Shown here: piece after piece, positions 55,500-64,000 of the stretch
Numbering within the stretch: the stretch's first letter is position 1
Layout of the letters: every line of letters begins with the position of its first letter
Assembly (NCBI GenBank): GCA_018813765.1
Contig: JAHJBC010000001.1
Span: 1 to 64,000, forward strand
Source of the DNA: Gammaproteobacteria bacterium
GTDB lineage: Bacteria; Pseudomonadota; Gammaproteobacteria; Burkholderiales; Gallionellaceae
Reading direction: 5' to 3'
DNA length: 64,000 nucleotides
Made by a program: the position numbers and the translations under genes
The notes under the pieces: model-generated
The model's database searches: none
The model's input: the letters and a program-made list of their open reading frames with translations, nothing else
What the model was told of the DNA's origin: nothing

Positions 55500-56735
55500 C
55501 TAAAAATTGCGTTGAAACCAGGTTTTCATACTTGCCAGTACATCGCCGAACGAACCCGAGTGGACTCGCGTCACCTCGTCGCGCTGGTGTCTATCCAGCC
55601 CGTACAGCAGCAGACCCACGCCCGTGGCATAGCGCGGCGTCTTCACCACATCCAACAAACCGCCGATGTTGCGCGGCACCCCCATGCGCACCGGCATGTG
55701 GAATATCTCCTCGCCCAGCTCGACCATGCCCTGCATGGCGCTGCTGCCGCCGGTCAGCACGACGCCGGAGGAAAGCAGATCCTCGAAACCGCTGCGGCGC
55801 AGTTCCTGCTGCACCAGCGAGTACAACTCTTCCACGCGCGGCTCGATCACCTCCGCCAGCGTGTGCCGCGACAGGGTGCGCGCACTGCGTTCGCCCACAC
55901 CGGGCACCTCGATCGGTGCATCGTTGGCGAGCTGGCGCAACGCGCAGCCGTATTTGATCTTGATGTCCTCCGCATCCTTGGTCGGCGTGCGCAAAGCCAT
56001 AGCAATATCGTTGGTGATCTGGTCGCCCGCAATCGGTATCACCGCCGTGTGACGGATCGCGCCGTTGGTGAACACCGCCACATCGGTGGTGCCGCCACCG
56101 ATGTCGACCAGACACACGCCCAGTTCCTTCTCGTCCTCGGCCAGCACCGCCTTGCTCGACGCCAGCGGCTGCAGGATCATCTCGCTCACTTCCAGGCCGC
56201 AGCGGTGGATGCACTTCAGGATGTTCTGCACCGCCGACACCGCACCGGTGACGATGTGAATCTCCACTTCCAGCCGCATGCCGCTCATGCCCAACGGCTT
56301 CTTGATGCCTTCCTGACCGTCGATACTGAACTCCTGTTCGAGGATGTGCAGGATCTGCTGGTCGCCCGGCAGGCTGATCGAACTGGCGGTGTCGATCGCG
56401 CGCACGATATCGGCGTGCGCCACTTCCTTATCCTTGATCTTGATCATGCCGTTGGCGTTGGAGCTTCTGATGTGGCCACCCGCGATGCCGGTATAAACCT
56501 CGCGGATCTTGCAGTCGGCCATCAGCTCGGCTTCCTCCAGTGCGCGCTGGATGGCAGCCACCGTGGCGTCGATGTTCACCACCATGCCCTTCTTCATGCC
56601 GGAGGACTGGTGCATGCCCGCACCGATCACTTCCAGCGTGCCCTCCGGCCTGATCTCGGCGACGATGCACGCGATCTTCGACGTGCCGATGTCCAGCCCC
56701 ACGATCAGATTCTTGCTTTCCCTGTTCTTGCTCAT
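55500..56735 (-). CDS. ftsA: Cell division protein FtsA
   Basis: A 411-residue actin-like ATPase that tethers FtsZ to the membrane. It has LIVGLDIGTSKIACIVAEI (phosphate-binding loop), the phosphate-2 segment CLVDIGGGTTDVAVF, and ending in an amphipathic helix (SFGDVLASMKTWFQRNF), the membrane-targeting sequence. It lies 21 bases after ftsQ. Confidence 0.97.
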   Translation of the reverse strand: MSKNRESKNLIVGLDIGTSKIACIVAEIRPEGTLEVIGAGMHQSSGMKKGMVVNIDATVAAIQRALEEAELMADCKIREVYTGIAGGHIRSSNANGMIKIKDKEVAHADIVRAIDTASSISLPGDQQILHILEQEFSIDGQEGIKKPLGMSGMRLEVEIHIVTGAVSAVQNILKCIHRCGLEVSEMILQPLASSKAVLAEDEKELGVCLVDIGGGTTDVAVFTNGAIRHTAVIPIAGDQITNDIAMALRTPTKDAEDIKIKYGCALRQLANDAPIEVPGVGERSARTLSRHTLAEVIEPRVEELYSLVQQELRRSGFEDLLSSGVVLTGGSSAMQGMVELGEEIFHMPVRMGVPRNIGGLLDVVKTPRYATGVGLLLYGLDRHQRDEVTRVHSGSFGDVLASMKTWFQRNF

Positions 56736-56756
56736 CGCTGTCCCCTTACTGCTGCT

Positions 56757-57461
56757 TCAAACTTCTCTGCCGGGCAGATACACCGCAAACCCGCTGCGGT
56801 AACGCAGATCAACCTGCTTCGCCGGGCGCGCCAACACGGCCAGGCTGTACGGATACACGGCAACGAAACGTGCCAAGCGCTGCTGCATCTCCTCGCGCCC
56901 CAGCTCGATCACCATGCCGTCATCCAGCCTCACCTGCCAGGCATAGCGCGGCGACAGGCTAAGCTGCACGATCTGCTGCTGTAGCGGCTGCAGTACCGCA
57001 CTCAATTCGGCATACATCTGCGCCACCTGCAGCGAGCTGTCCGGCTGTCCGATGAACTCCGGCAACTTATGCTCGACCTTTCCGGCAAATACCTCGCCGT
57101 GCGTATTCACCAGTTCCGTGCCGTTCCAGCGCGCCAGCACCACCTGTTCTTCCACTTCCACTTCCAGACTCCACGGGAACTTGCGCCGCACACTCACCTT
57201 GCGCACCCAAGGCAACTGCTCGAACGCCTGCCGCGTCCTTTCCAGATCCACTGTGAAGAAATTCCCGCTAACCTTCTCACGCACCAATTTTTCCAGCGCC
57301 GCGACCGGGACGCGCTGCGGCGCGGCGGTCAGCTCCACTGCACGCAAAGGAAACACCGGCAACTGCAGCACGTAGCGCGCAGCGCCGTACAGCACCAGCA
57401 CCAGGCTGATGCCGAACAGCGCATTGGCAATACTGCGCAGCAGCGGTGCGTTATCCCACAT
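56757..57461 (-). CDS. ftsQ: Cell division protein FtsQ
   Basis: A 234-residue single-pass inner-membrane protein. The hydrophobic segment is residues 10-27 ([20 protein letters not shown]), then a POTRA domain ([20 protein letters not shown], then [20 protein letters not shown]) and the FtsQ beta domain. It recruits FtsL/FtsB. The start overlaps the end of ddl by 11 bases. Confidence 0.94.
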   Translation of the reverse strand: MWDNAPLLRSIANALFGISLVLVLYGAARYVLQLPVFPLRAVELTAAPQRVPVAALEKLVREKVSGNFFTVDLERTRQAFEQLPWVRKVSVRRKFPWSLEVEVEEQVVLARWNGTELVNTHGEVFAGKVEHKLPEFIGQPDSSLQVAQMYAELSAVLQPLQQQIVQLSLSPRYAWQVRLDDGMVIELGREEMQQRLARFVAVYPYSLAVLARPAKQVDLRYRSGFAVYLPGREV

Positions 57462-58362
57462 GCGATCCTTCCAATATCTGTACCACCAGTTGCTCGAAAC
57501 TGATGCCTGCCTGGCGGGCCGCCATCGGCACCAGACTGTGGTCGGTCATACCCGGCGCGGTGTTGATCTCCAGCAGATAGAACTTGCCGTCCTCGCCGCG
57601 CAGGAAATCCACCCGTCCCCAGCCCTCGCAACCGATGAGCTGGAAGGCCAGCAACGCCAGATGCTGCATCTCCGCTTCCTGTTCGGAGGAGAGGCCGCAA
57701 GGGCAAAGGTAGCGCGTATCGTCGCGCAGGTACTTCGCCTCGTAGTCATAGAACTCGCTGGCCGGTTCGATCTTGATCACCGGTAAGGCGCGGCCGTTCA
57801 GGATCGCCACGGTGTATTCGCCGCCGCTCATGAAGCTCTCGGCGATCACCACCTTGTCGTGCTTCGCCGCTTCGGCATAGGCCGCGGGCAGCTCCTCCAC
57901 CGTCTTCACCTTGGTCACACCGACGCTTGAGCCTTCGCTGGAGGGCTTGATGAACAACGGCAGGTCCAGATGGTCGGCCACTGCATTCCAGTCGGTCGGT
58001 CCGGTCAGCGCCTCATATTCAGGAATGGGCAAGCCGGCCGCTTGCCACACCAGCTTGGTGCGCCATTTATCCATCGCGATGGCCGAGGCCATCACGCCGC
58101 TGCCGGTGTAAGGGATACCCATCAATTCCAGCGCACCCTGCACCGTACCGTCTTCGCCGAAGCGTCCGTGCAGGATGATGAACACGCGTTCGAACTTCTC
58201 TTTCTTCAGCTCGGACAGGTCGCGCTCCGCCGGATCGAAGGCATGCGCGTCCACGCCGCTTTTCTTCAGCGCAGCCAGCACCGCATTGCCGCTTTTCAAC
58301 GACACCTCGCGCTCAGCCGAGCGCCCGCCGAACAACACCGCCACTTTCCCAAAGTTCATCAA
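57451..58362 (-). CDS. ddl: D-alanine--D-alanine ligase
   Basis: A 303-residue ATP-grasp ligase. It has [19 protein letters not shown] at the N-terminus, [34 protein letters not shown], and the metal-binding [15 protein letters not shown] at the C-terminus. It makes the D-Ala-D-Ala dipeptide for MurF. It overlaps murB by 4 and ftsQ by 11 bases. Confidence 0.96.
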   Translation of the reverse strand: MMNFGKVAVLFGGRSAEREVSLKSGNAVLAALKKSGVDAHAFDPAERDLSELKKEKFERVFIILHGRFGEDGTVQGALELMGIPYTGSGVMASAIAMDKWRTKLVWQAAGLPIPEYEALTGPTDWNAVADHLDLPLFIKPSSEGSSVGVTKVKTVEELPAAYAEAAKHDKVVIAESFMSGGEYTVAILNGRALPVIKIEPASEFYDYEAKYLRDDTRYLCPCGLSSEQEAEMQHLALLAFQLIGCEGWGRVDFLRGEDGKFYLLEINTAPGMTDHSLVPMAARQAGISFEQLVVQILEGSHVG

Positions 58363-59273
58363 GCTTTTTCTCCTACGATTCTCACTTCCGGATGCAACTC
58401 GACCCCGGTCTGCTGCTTCACTGTCGCCTGCACCTCGCTGATCAACTCCTCAATATCCGCCGCAGTCGCACCGCCTACATTGACGATGAAGTTGGCATGT
58501 TTCTGCGACACCTCGGCGCCGCCGATCCTGCGACCCTTCAATCCACAGTCCTCGATCAACTTCGCCGCATGCCCTCCCTCGGGATTGCGGAACACCGAGC
58601 CCGCATTGGGCAGCTGCAGCGGCTGGCTGGCGCTGCGCTTCTCCATCAACTCTTTGATGTCCTGACGCGCTTTTTCCACATCGCCTGTTTCCAGCTTCAG
58701 CCAGGCGCCGACGAAGAACTCGTCGCTCGCCTTGCGCAACGCCACATGGCGATAGCCGATCTCGTATTCCTGCGGCGTGCGCTCCAGCAGCTCTCCGCTG
58801 CGTGTCAGTACCTGCACGCGCACCACCTTCTGCCAGGTCTCGCCGCCGTAACAGCCCGCATTCATCGCCAACATGCCGCCCAGCGTGCCGGGGATGCCGA
58901 CGAAGAACTCCGCACCGCACAAGTTATTGCTCGCAGCGAAGCGCGCCAGCTTCGCGCCGGGCACGCCGGCCTGCACGTAGATCAGATCGCCGTCCATGCG
59001 CAGCTCGGTCAGCGCGCCCACCATCTGCAGTACCGTGCCGCGATAGCCGCCGTCGCGCACCAGCAGGTTGCTGCCTAAGCCAACAGCCAGCAGCGACTCG
59101 GTCAGCGGTGTCTGCCGCAGGAACTGCTGCAGGTCGGCGAGATCGGCCGGACGATACAGTTGCTGCGCGACACCGCCCGCACGCCAGCTCACGTGGCGCG
59201 ACATGGGCTCGTCGCGGAGCATCTCTCCACGCAACTCCTCGGCCCTGAACTGTGTCGGTTCGCTCATCTTCAT
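58359..59273 (-). CDS. murB: UDP-N-acetylenolpyruvoylglucosamine reductase
   Basis: A 304-residue FAD enzyme, type I/II-like, which reduces the enolpyruvyl group to lactyl. It has [35 protein letters not shown] (FAD), [20 protein letters not shown] and the catalytic region [20 protein letters not shown]. The start is the ATG overlapping the murC stop (ATGA); a second ATG two codons later is also possible. Confidence 0.96.
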   Translation of the reverse strand: MKMSEPTQFRAEELRGEMLRDEPMSRHVSWRAGGVAQQLYRPADLADLQQFLRQTPLTESLLAVGLGSNLLVRDGGYRGTVLQMVGALTELRMDGDLIYVQAGVPGAKLARFAASNNLCGAEFFVGIPGTLGGMLAMNAGCYGGETWQKVVRVQVLTRSGELLERTPQEYEIGYRHVALRKASDEFFVGAWLKLETGDVEKARQDIKELMEKRSASQPLQLPNAGSVFRNPEGGHAAKLIEDCGLKGRRIGGAEVSQKHANFIVNVGGATAADIEELISEVQATVKQQTGVELHPEVRIVGEKA

Positions 59274-60682
59274 TTCATCTGCTTCACTAAGCTCGGCACA
59301 CCGCCGATGGAGCCCGCGCCCATGGTCAGCACCACATCGCCGTCCTTCGCCATCTGCATGATGGTCTGCGGCATGTCGGCGATGTTCTCTACAAACACCG
59401 CTTCGCTCTGACCCGCCACACGCAGCGCGTGCATTAATGCGCGACCGTCAGCTGCCACAATGGGCGCTTCGCCGGCGGCATATATCTCCGCCAAAGCCAG
59501 TGCGTCCACCGTGCCCAGCACTTTGACGAAATCCTCGAACAGGTCGCGCGTGCGCGTGTAGCGATGCGGCTGGAAGGCCAGCAGCAGGCGTTTTTTGGGG
59601 AAAGCGCCGCGCACCGCAGCGAGCGTCGCCTTCATCTCCACCGGGTGATGGCCGTAGTCGTCGATCAGCGTGAACGATCCGCCGGAGGGCAGCGGGATCT
59701 CGCCGTAGCGCTGCATGCGCCGTCCCACGCCCTCGAACTCGGCCAGCGCCGCAACGATGGCCCCAGGCGCGACACCCACTTCCAGTCCGACCGCGATGGC
59801 AGCCAGCGCGTTGAGCACGTTGTGCTCGCCCGCCAGATTGAGCGTGATATCGAGATCGAGCGGCCTGCCTTCGAACAGACATTTTTCGTCGTGGCGGCAT
59901 TGCGCGGTGAAGCACATCTTGCCGCCCTCGTGCCGCACTTTCACGGCGCGTATCTGCGCATCCTCGCCAAGACCGTAGGTGGTGATCGGCTTGCTGATGC
60001 GCGGCAGTATTTCGCGCACGTTCGCATCGTCCGAGCACAGGATGGCGCGGCCATAGAACGGCAGACGCTCGACGAAATCGACAAAGGCTTGCTTCAGCTT
60101 GTTGAAGTCGTGGCCGTAGGTCTCCATGTGATCAGCGTCGATGTTGGTGACCACGGCCAGGATGGGCGTGAGATACAGGAACGAAGCATCGGACTCGTCC
60201 GCTTCGGCCACAATGAATTCGCCGGTGCCCAGCCGCGCATTCGCGCCGCTGCTGTTGAGGCGCCCGCCGATGACGAAGGTCGGGTCGTAACCGCCCTTGG
60301 ACAGCACGCTGGTGACCAGTGAGGTGGTGGTGGTCTTGCCGTGCGTGCCCGCAATGGCGATGCCCTGGCGCAGGCGCATCAGCTCGGCCAGCATCACAGC
60401 GCGCGGCACTATCGGGATGCGCTGTTCGCGCGCCGCCACCACTTCCGGGTTGTCGGCCTTCACCGCAGTGGAAGTCACTACTGCATCGGCATCGCACAGA
60501 TGCTTCTCGCTGTGTCCCTGATACACGGTCGCGCCCAACGATTGCAGACGCTGTGTGACGGCACTGTCTGCCAGGTCGGAACCGCTCACCTTGAAGCCCA
60601 GGTTGAGCAGCACCTCGGCGATGCCGTTCATGCCGGAGCCGCCGATACCGACGAAGTGGATGTGTTTGATCTTGTGTTTCAT
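59270..60682 (-). CDS. murC: UDP-N-acetylmuramate--L-alanine ligase
   Basis: A 470-residue Mur ligase. The N-terminus has [20 protein letters not shown], the P-loop is [19 protein letters not shown], with [18 protein letters not shown] and [15 protein letters not shown]. The C-terminal domain has [21 protein letters not shown] ribosome site (agga) precedes the ATG. It overlaps murB by 4 bases and follows murG by 7. Confidence 0.97.
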   Translation of the reverse strand: MKHKIKHIHFVGIGGSGMNGIAEVLLNLGFKVSGSDLADSAVTQRLQSLGATVYQGHSEKHLCDADAVVTSTAVKADNPEVVAAREQRIPIVPRAVMLAELMRLRQGIAIAGTHGKTTTTSLVTSVLSKGGYDPTFVIGGRLNSSGANARLGTGEFIVAEADESDASFLYLTPILAVVTNIDADHMETYGHDFNKLKQAFVDFVERLPFYGRAILCSDDANVREILPRISKPITTYGLGEDAQIRAVKVRHEGGKMCFTAQCRHDEKCLFEGRPLDLDITLNLAGEHNVLNALAAIAVGLEVGVAPGAIVAALAEFEGVGRRMQRYGEIPLPSGGSFTLIDDYGHHPVEMKATLAAVRGAFPKKRLLLAFQPHRYTRTRDLFEDFVKVLGTVDALALAEIYAAGEAPIVAADGRALMHALRVAGQSEAVFVENIADMPQTIMQMAKDGDVVLTMGAGSIGGVPSLVKQMK

Positions 60683-60689
60683 ATTTATC

Positions 60690-61751
60690 CTATCCAGCCA
60701 ATGCCACGCACACTTGCGCCACTTGTTGTGTCGCGTCCGGTTTTGCCAGGCTGTGCGCGGCTTGCGCCATCGTCAGCAGCTTCTCTCGCGTCATCTCGCG
60801 CAGCAGTTGCGCCAATCTTTCCGCGCTCAGTTCCGTTTGCGGCAACAACACCGCCGCACCGTGCTCGCTCAGGAAGCGCGCGTTGTGCGTCTGGTGATCG
60901 TCCACCGCAAACGGGAACGGTACCAGCACGCTCGCCACGCCCGCCGCCGCGAGTTCGGCGATGGTCAGCGCTCCCGCGCGGCAGATCACTACATCGGCCT
61001 TGGCATATTGCTCCGCCATGTCGTCGAGGAAGGCGCGGATGTCCACGCTCACGCCCGCCTCTGCATACAGTTTTTGCACGGCCTCGAAATTCTTTTTGCC
61101 GGTCTGGTGCAGCACGTGCGGGCGCTCCTGTTCACTCAGCAACGCCAACGCTTGCGGCAATGCCTCGTTCAACGCCTTCGCCCCGAGGCTGCCGCCCACC
61201 ACCAACACGTTCAACTTTCCGCTGCGGCCAGCGAAACGCACTTGTGGTACAGCTAATGCAGCGATGTCGGCGCGCACCGGGTTGCCGCACCACTGCGCTT
61301 TCTTCAGCACCTCCGGGAAACCGCTCAGCACGCGGTCCGCCAGATGCGCCAGCACCTTGTTGCTCAGCCCGGCGATGGAGTTCTGCTCGTGGATCACCAG
61401 CGGCCGACCGAGGAATGCGGCCATCATGCCGCCGGGGAAGGTGATGTAACCGCCCATGCCCAGCACCACATCGGGACGGTGACGCAACAGTGCCGCGATG
61501 CTCTGTGCGAATGCGCGCAACAACAACAACGGCAGCAGCAGCAGTCGCATCACCCCCTTGCCGCGCACGCCGGAGAAATTCACCCAAGCCACCGGGTAGC
61601 CATGTTTCGGCACCAGATCCGCTTCCATGCTGTTGGGCGCGCCCAGCCACATCACGTTCCAGCCCTGCGCGTGCAACGCATCGGCCACTGCCAGCCCCGG
61701 GTAGATATGCCCGCCGGTGCCGCCGGCCATGATGAGGATGGTGCGGCTCAT
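60690..61751 (-). CDS. murG: UDP-GlcNAc:lipid I GlcNAc transferase MurG
   Basis: A 353-residue membrane-associated GT28 glycosyltransferase that makes lipid II. The N-terminal loop is [19 protein letters not shown], the mid-protein [20 protein letters not shown], and the donor site [19 protein letters not shown] and [19 protein letters not shown]. The start ATG overlaps the stop of the small open frame 61748-61897, not that of ftsW itself. Confidence 0.96.
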   Translation of the reverse strand: MSRTILIMAGGTGGHIYPGLAVADALHAQGWNVMWLGAPNSMEADLVPKHGYPVAWVNFSGVRGKGVMRLLLLPLLLLRAFAQSIAALLRHRPDVVLGMGGYITFPGGMMAAFLGRPLVIHEQNSIAGLSNKVLAHLADRVLSGFPEVLKKAQWCGNPVRADIAALAVPQVRFAGRSGKLNVLVVGGSLGAKALNEALPQALALLSEQERPHVLHQTGKKNFEAVQKLYAEAGVSVDIRAFLDDMAEQYAKADVVICRAGALTIAELAAAGVASVLVPFPFAVDDHQTHNARFLSEHGAAVLLPQTELSAERLAQLLREMTREKLLTMAQAAHSLAKPDATQQVAQVCVALAG

Positions 61752-61897
61752 ATCGGCAACCCCCGAGCCACGCGTCTGTTTTGGCTACGGCCGCCCCGTT
61801 GGTGCTTAACTTGCTTACGCAAGTTAGCCTGCGCCGAAACCGCCGGAATGCAGCGATTCTGGCTCCGTATTTCAATGTAGAGGTTCTCAATGCTCAT
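61748..61897 (-). CDS. 49-codon open frame between ftsW and murG
   Basis: The frame starts with an ATG overlapping the ftsW stop (ATATGAGC) and ends with a TGA overlapping the murG ATG in the same way. The product begins [20 protein letters not shown] and ends [11 protein letters not shown]; FtsW ends [11 protein letters not shown]. Over the shared ten residues the DNA differs at eight positions, all of them synonymous. The middle contains a perfect hairpin (61807-61826). It may be a translated coupling peptide, or the remains of an imported ftsW tail next to an inserted repeat. Confidence 0.4.
   Translation of the reverse strand: MSIENLYIEIRSQNRCIPAVSAQANLRKQVKHQRGGRSQNRRVARGLPI
61807..61826. 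repeat. Perfect hairpin in the ftsW-murG interval
   Basis: The palindrome taacttgc-ttac-gcaagtta lies in the middle of the 49-codon frame. It could be the centre of a small repeat element that separated ftsW from murG. Confidence 0.6.
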
Positions 61898-63057
61898 ATT
61901 GGCAAACCTCGCGCGACCCGGCGGTTTTCATAATCGATTCTGAGCAACACCGCGATCGCCATCAGGTTCACCACCACGCCACTGCCGCCGAAGCTCAGGA
62001 ACGGCAGGGTCAGTCCCTTGGTCGGCAGCACGCCCATGTTCACGCCGATGTTGATCATCGCCTGCACGCCCAGCCACACCGCGATGCCCTGTGCCACCAG
62101 CGCAGCAAACAAGCTCTCGGACATCGCCGCCTGGCGGCCGATGGCGAAGGCGCGCACGATGAGCCAGCCGAACAGCAGGATGACCGCACTCACGCCGAAC
62201 AGGCCGAGCTCTTCCGCGATCACTGCGAGCAGGAAGTCGGTGTGCGCTTCCGGCAGATAGAACAGTTTTTCCACGCTGCCACCGAGGCCGACGCCCAGCC
62301 ACTCGCCGCGACCGAAAGCAATCAGTGCGTGGCTCAACTGGTAGCCTTTGCCGAAAGGATCGGCCCAGGGATCGAGGAAGCCCAGCACGCGCTGGGTGCG
62401 GTACTCGGACGAGAAGATCATGACCACGAACAGCAACGGCAGACCGACCGTGAGCGCCCCGAATATCTTCAGATTGAATCCGCCCAGCCACAGGATGCCC
62501 ATCGCGATGGTGCAGATGACCACCAGCGCGCCGAAATCCGGTTCCATCAGCAGCAGTACGCCGACGAACCCCATCACGCCGAACATCGGCAGAAAGGGTT
62601 TGAGCAAATGGTCCTTCACCGCGCCCTTGCGCACCGCATAGTCGGCCGCGTACAACACCGCGAACAGCTTCATCAGTTCTGAGGGTTGCAGGTTGAACAC
62701 GAGGAACGAGATCCAGCGTCGGCTGCCGTTCACCGCACGCCCGATGCCGGGGATCAGCACCAGCACCAGCAGCACCACGCCGATCAGGAACAGCCAGGGC
62801 GCGTACTCCTGCCACTTCCGGGTCGGTATCTGGAAGACGATCACCCCGGCCACGATGCCGACCGTGATGAAGAGCGCATGGCGCATCAGGTACCAGGTCG
62901 CCTGGTGTCCGGTGTATTTGCCTGCTTCGGCTGTGGCGATGGAGGACGAATAAACCATCACCAGACCGATGGCGAGCAGTGCCGTGACGATCCATGCCAG
63001 CACGTTGTCATATTCGGCCACGACGCGGCGCGGCGCATTCAATGTCGCGCTGAGCAT
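61894..63057 (-). CDS. ftsW: Peptidoglycan glycosyltransferase FtsW
   Basis: A 387-residue SEDS-family protein with about 10 membrane segments, polymerising lipid II at the septum. Marks are [54 protein letters not shown] (the SEDS catalytic loop region) and FAVIAEELG-like [14 protein letters not shown], plus [15 protein letters not shown] near the C-terminus. The start overlaps the end of murD by 19 bases. Its last ten residues are repeated by the next open frame. Confidence 0.96.
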   Translation of the reverse strand: MLSATLNAPRRVVAEYDNVLAWIVTALLAIGLVMVYSSSIATAEAGKYTGHQATWYLMRHALFITVGIVAGVIVFQIPTRKWQEYAPWLFLIGVVLLVLVLIPGIGRAVNGSRRWISFLVFNLQPSELMKLFAVLYAADYAVRKGAVKDHLLKPFLPMFGVMGFVGVLLLMEPDFGALVVICTIAMGILWLGGFNLKIFGALTVGLPLLFVVMIFSSEYRTQRVLGFLDPWADPFGKGYQLSHALIAFGRGEWLGVGLGGSVEKLFYLPEAHTDFLLAVIAEELGLFGVSAVILLFGWLIVRAFAIGRQAAMSESLFAALVAQGIAVWLGVQAMINIGVNMGVLPTKGLTLPFLSFGGSGVVVNLMAIAVLLRIDYENRRVARGLPI

Positions 63058-64000
63058 GTCGCCTCCTTCTCTTTCACCGCCGCGATGAACACTTCCGCCC
63101 GATGCAGATAGTTCCGGTACATGTCGAAACTCGCGCAGGCTGGCGACATCAGCACCGCATCGCCGGGCTCGGCGCTTGCGAAGCAGATACTGACGGCCTC
63201 CGCCATGTCACTCGCGTGCAACACCGGTCTGCCGCAACCGGCGATCGCCTGCTCGATCAGTGGCGCATCGCGACCGATCAGCACCACGGCACGCGCATGC
63301 TGTGCCACCGCTTCTTTCAGCGGCGAAAAATCCTGCCCCTTGCCGTCGCCGCCCAGAATGACCACCGACTGACGGCCCAGCCCGCTCAATGCGGCGCAGG
63401 TCGCGCCCACGTTGGTACCCTTGGAATCGTCGTACCAGATGACGCCTTCGAACTCCGCTACCTTCTCCACCCGGTGCGGCAGCCCCTTGAACTCGCGCAA
63501 CGCTTTCGTCAGCGGCGCCAGCGGGATGCCCAAGGCACGACACAACGCCAGCGCCGCCAGCGCGTTCGCCACGTTGTGCAATCCGCTTACCTGCAGCTCG
63601 TCAGTTCTCATCGCGCGCTGGGAACCCTGCACCAGCCATGTCTCACCACCCTCGCGCTCAACCCCCCAGTCCAGTGCCAACGGCGGCGGATTCAGACCGA
63701 AACTCACCACACTGCGCTCCTTGAGTGCCATCTGCATGCTTTCGGCGTCGTCGCGATTGAGCACCTGGGTACAACCGGAACCATCGCAGCGGAAGATGCG
63801 CGCCTTGGCTGCGATATAGGCCGCCATGTCCTCGTAGCGGTCGAGGTGGTCTTCGCTGATATTGAGTACGGTCGCCACGTCGGCGCTCAGGCTGTGCGTC
63901 GTCTCCAGTTGAAAGCTGGACAGCTCCAGCACCCACACCTGCGGCTGCCTGCCCTTGCGCTGCACCAGCACGTCCAGCACCGCAGGCGAAATATTGCCGG
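63039..64000 (-). CDS. murD: UDP-N-acetylmuramoylalanine--D-glutamate ligase (5' part outside the window)
   Basis: The frame is open to the right edge, where [11 protein letters not shown] continues into [20 protein letters not shown], so only about the last 320 codons are present. Ligase motifs include [31 protein letters not shown] (Mur ligase signature NxxxDSKxTN), and [12 protein letters not shown]. The P-loop is beyond the edge. The GTG at 63980 is not the real start. Confidence 0.95.
   Translation of the reverse strand, partial: GNISPAVLDVLVQRKGRQPQVWVLELSSFQLETTHSLSADVATVLNISEDHLDRYEDMAAYIAAKARIFRCDGSGCTQVLNRDDAESMQMALKERSVVSFGLNPPPLALDWGVEREGGETWLVQGSQRAMRTDELQVSGLHNVANALAALALCRALGIPLAPLTKALREFKGLPHRVEKVAEFEGVIWYDDSKGTNVGATCAALSGLGRQSVVILGGDGKGQDFSPLKEAVAQHARAVVLIGRDAPLIEQAIAGCGRPVLHASDMAEAVSICFASAEPGDAVLMSPACASFDMYRNYLHRAEVFIAAVKEKEATCSARH

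Noticed and set aside
47120-63057. Other long plus-strand open frames across secA, ftsA, murC and ftsW.
   Set aside because: They are antisense shadows of genes with complete motifs and show no independent start signals or domains.

Overview
The window looks like a chromosomal segment of a GC-rich betaproteobacterium, most likely of the Nitrosomonadales/Gallionellaceae type. The reasons are the gene order murD-ftsW-murG-murC-murB-ddl-ftsQ-ftsA-ftsZ-lpxC followed by a DciA-like gene, a M23 peptidase, secA, argJ, a DUF815 ATPase, a Nudix-ThiE fusion, yacG, zapD, coaE, pilD and pilC, together with the DUF3683-type FAD/FeS oxidoreductase and the zapA-6S RNA arrangement. This placement is an inference from gene content; no database was searched.

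Layout. 1-5.1 kb: a dispersed repeat, a small membrane-anchored TerB-like protein, aroC, tatD, tcdA, corA and thpR. 5.2-10.7 kb: a 1281-residue FAD/iron-sulfur oxidoreductase and an unrecognised 538-residue protein. 10.7-15 kb: phoBR with a Pho box, a sodium:solute symporter and a 2-Cys peroxiredoxin. 15.2-18.05 kb: a cobalamin-riboswitch unit with btuB and a small membrane protein. 18.1-21.1 kb: a ZapB-like coiled coil, zapA, 6S RNA, an EVE-domain protein, a TauE/SafE transporter and a membrane-anchored HExxH protein. 21.1-21.8 kb: a stretch with eroded fragments of two gene 3' ends. 21.8-28 kb: the complete pgaABCD operon for poly-N-acetylglucosamine export. 28.2-34.6 kb: an AT-richer orphan gene and the livKHMGF branched-chain amino-acid (or related) ABC transporter, its gaps filled with repeats. 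34.7-41.4 kb: two related cytochromes c, an orphan ParA, ilvD, lgt, pldA and a CNNM/CorC transporter. 41.4-64 kb: type IV pilus genes pilC and pilD, coaE, zapD, yacG, then the secA region and the division and cell wall (dcw) cluster, which runs off the right end inside murD.

How the genes work together. Much of the window is envelope biogenesis: peptidoglycan precursor synthesis and division (murD to ftsZ, zapA, zapD), lipid A (lpxC), lipoprotein maturation (lgt), protein export (secA), outer-membrane phospholipase, PNAG export and type IV pili. Phosphate, cobalamin and amino-acid uptake make up most of the rest.

The most unusual feature is the behaviour of small repeats. They fill intergenic gaps, but several also sit inside or at the ends of coding sequences without breaking the frame. 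There is a 24-base insert in tatD and a roughly 70-base palindromic insert in the FAD oxidoreductase. Repeat DNA also supplies the last codons and stop of tatD, the C-terminal tail of livG and the stop of ftsZ. Between ftsW and murG lies a 49-codon open frame coupled to both neighbours, whose last residues repeat the FtsW C-terminus while its codons differ only synonymously. These cases resemble in principle the protein-coding palindromic elements known from Rickettsia.
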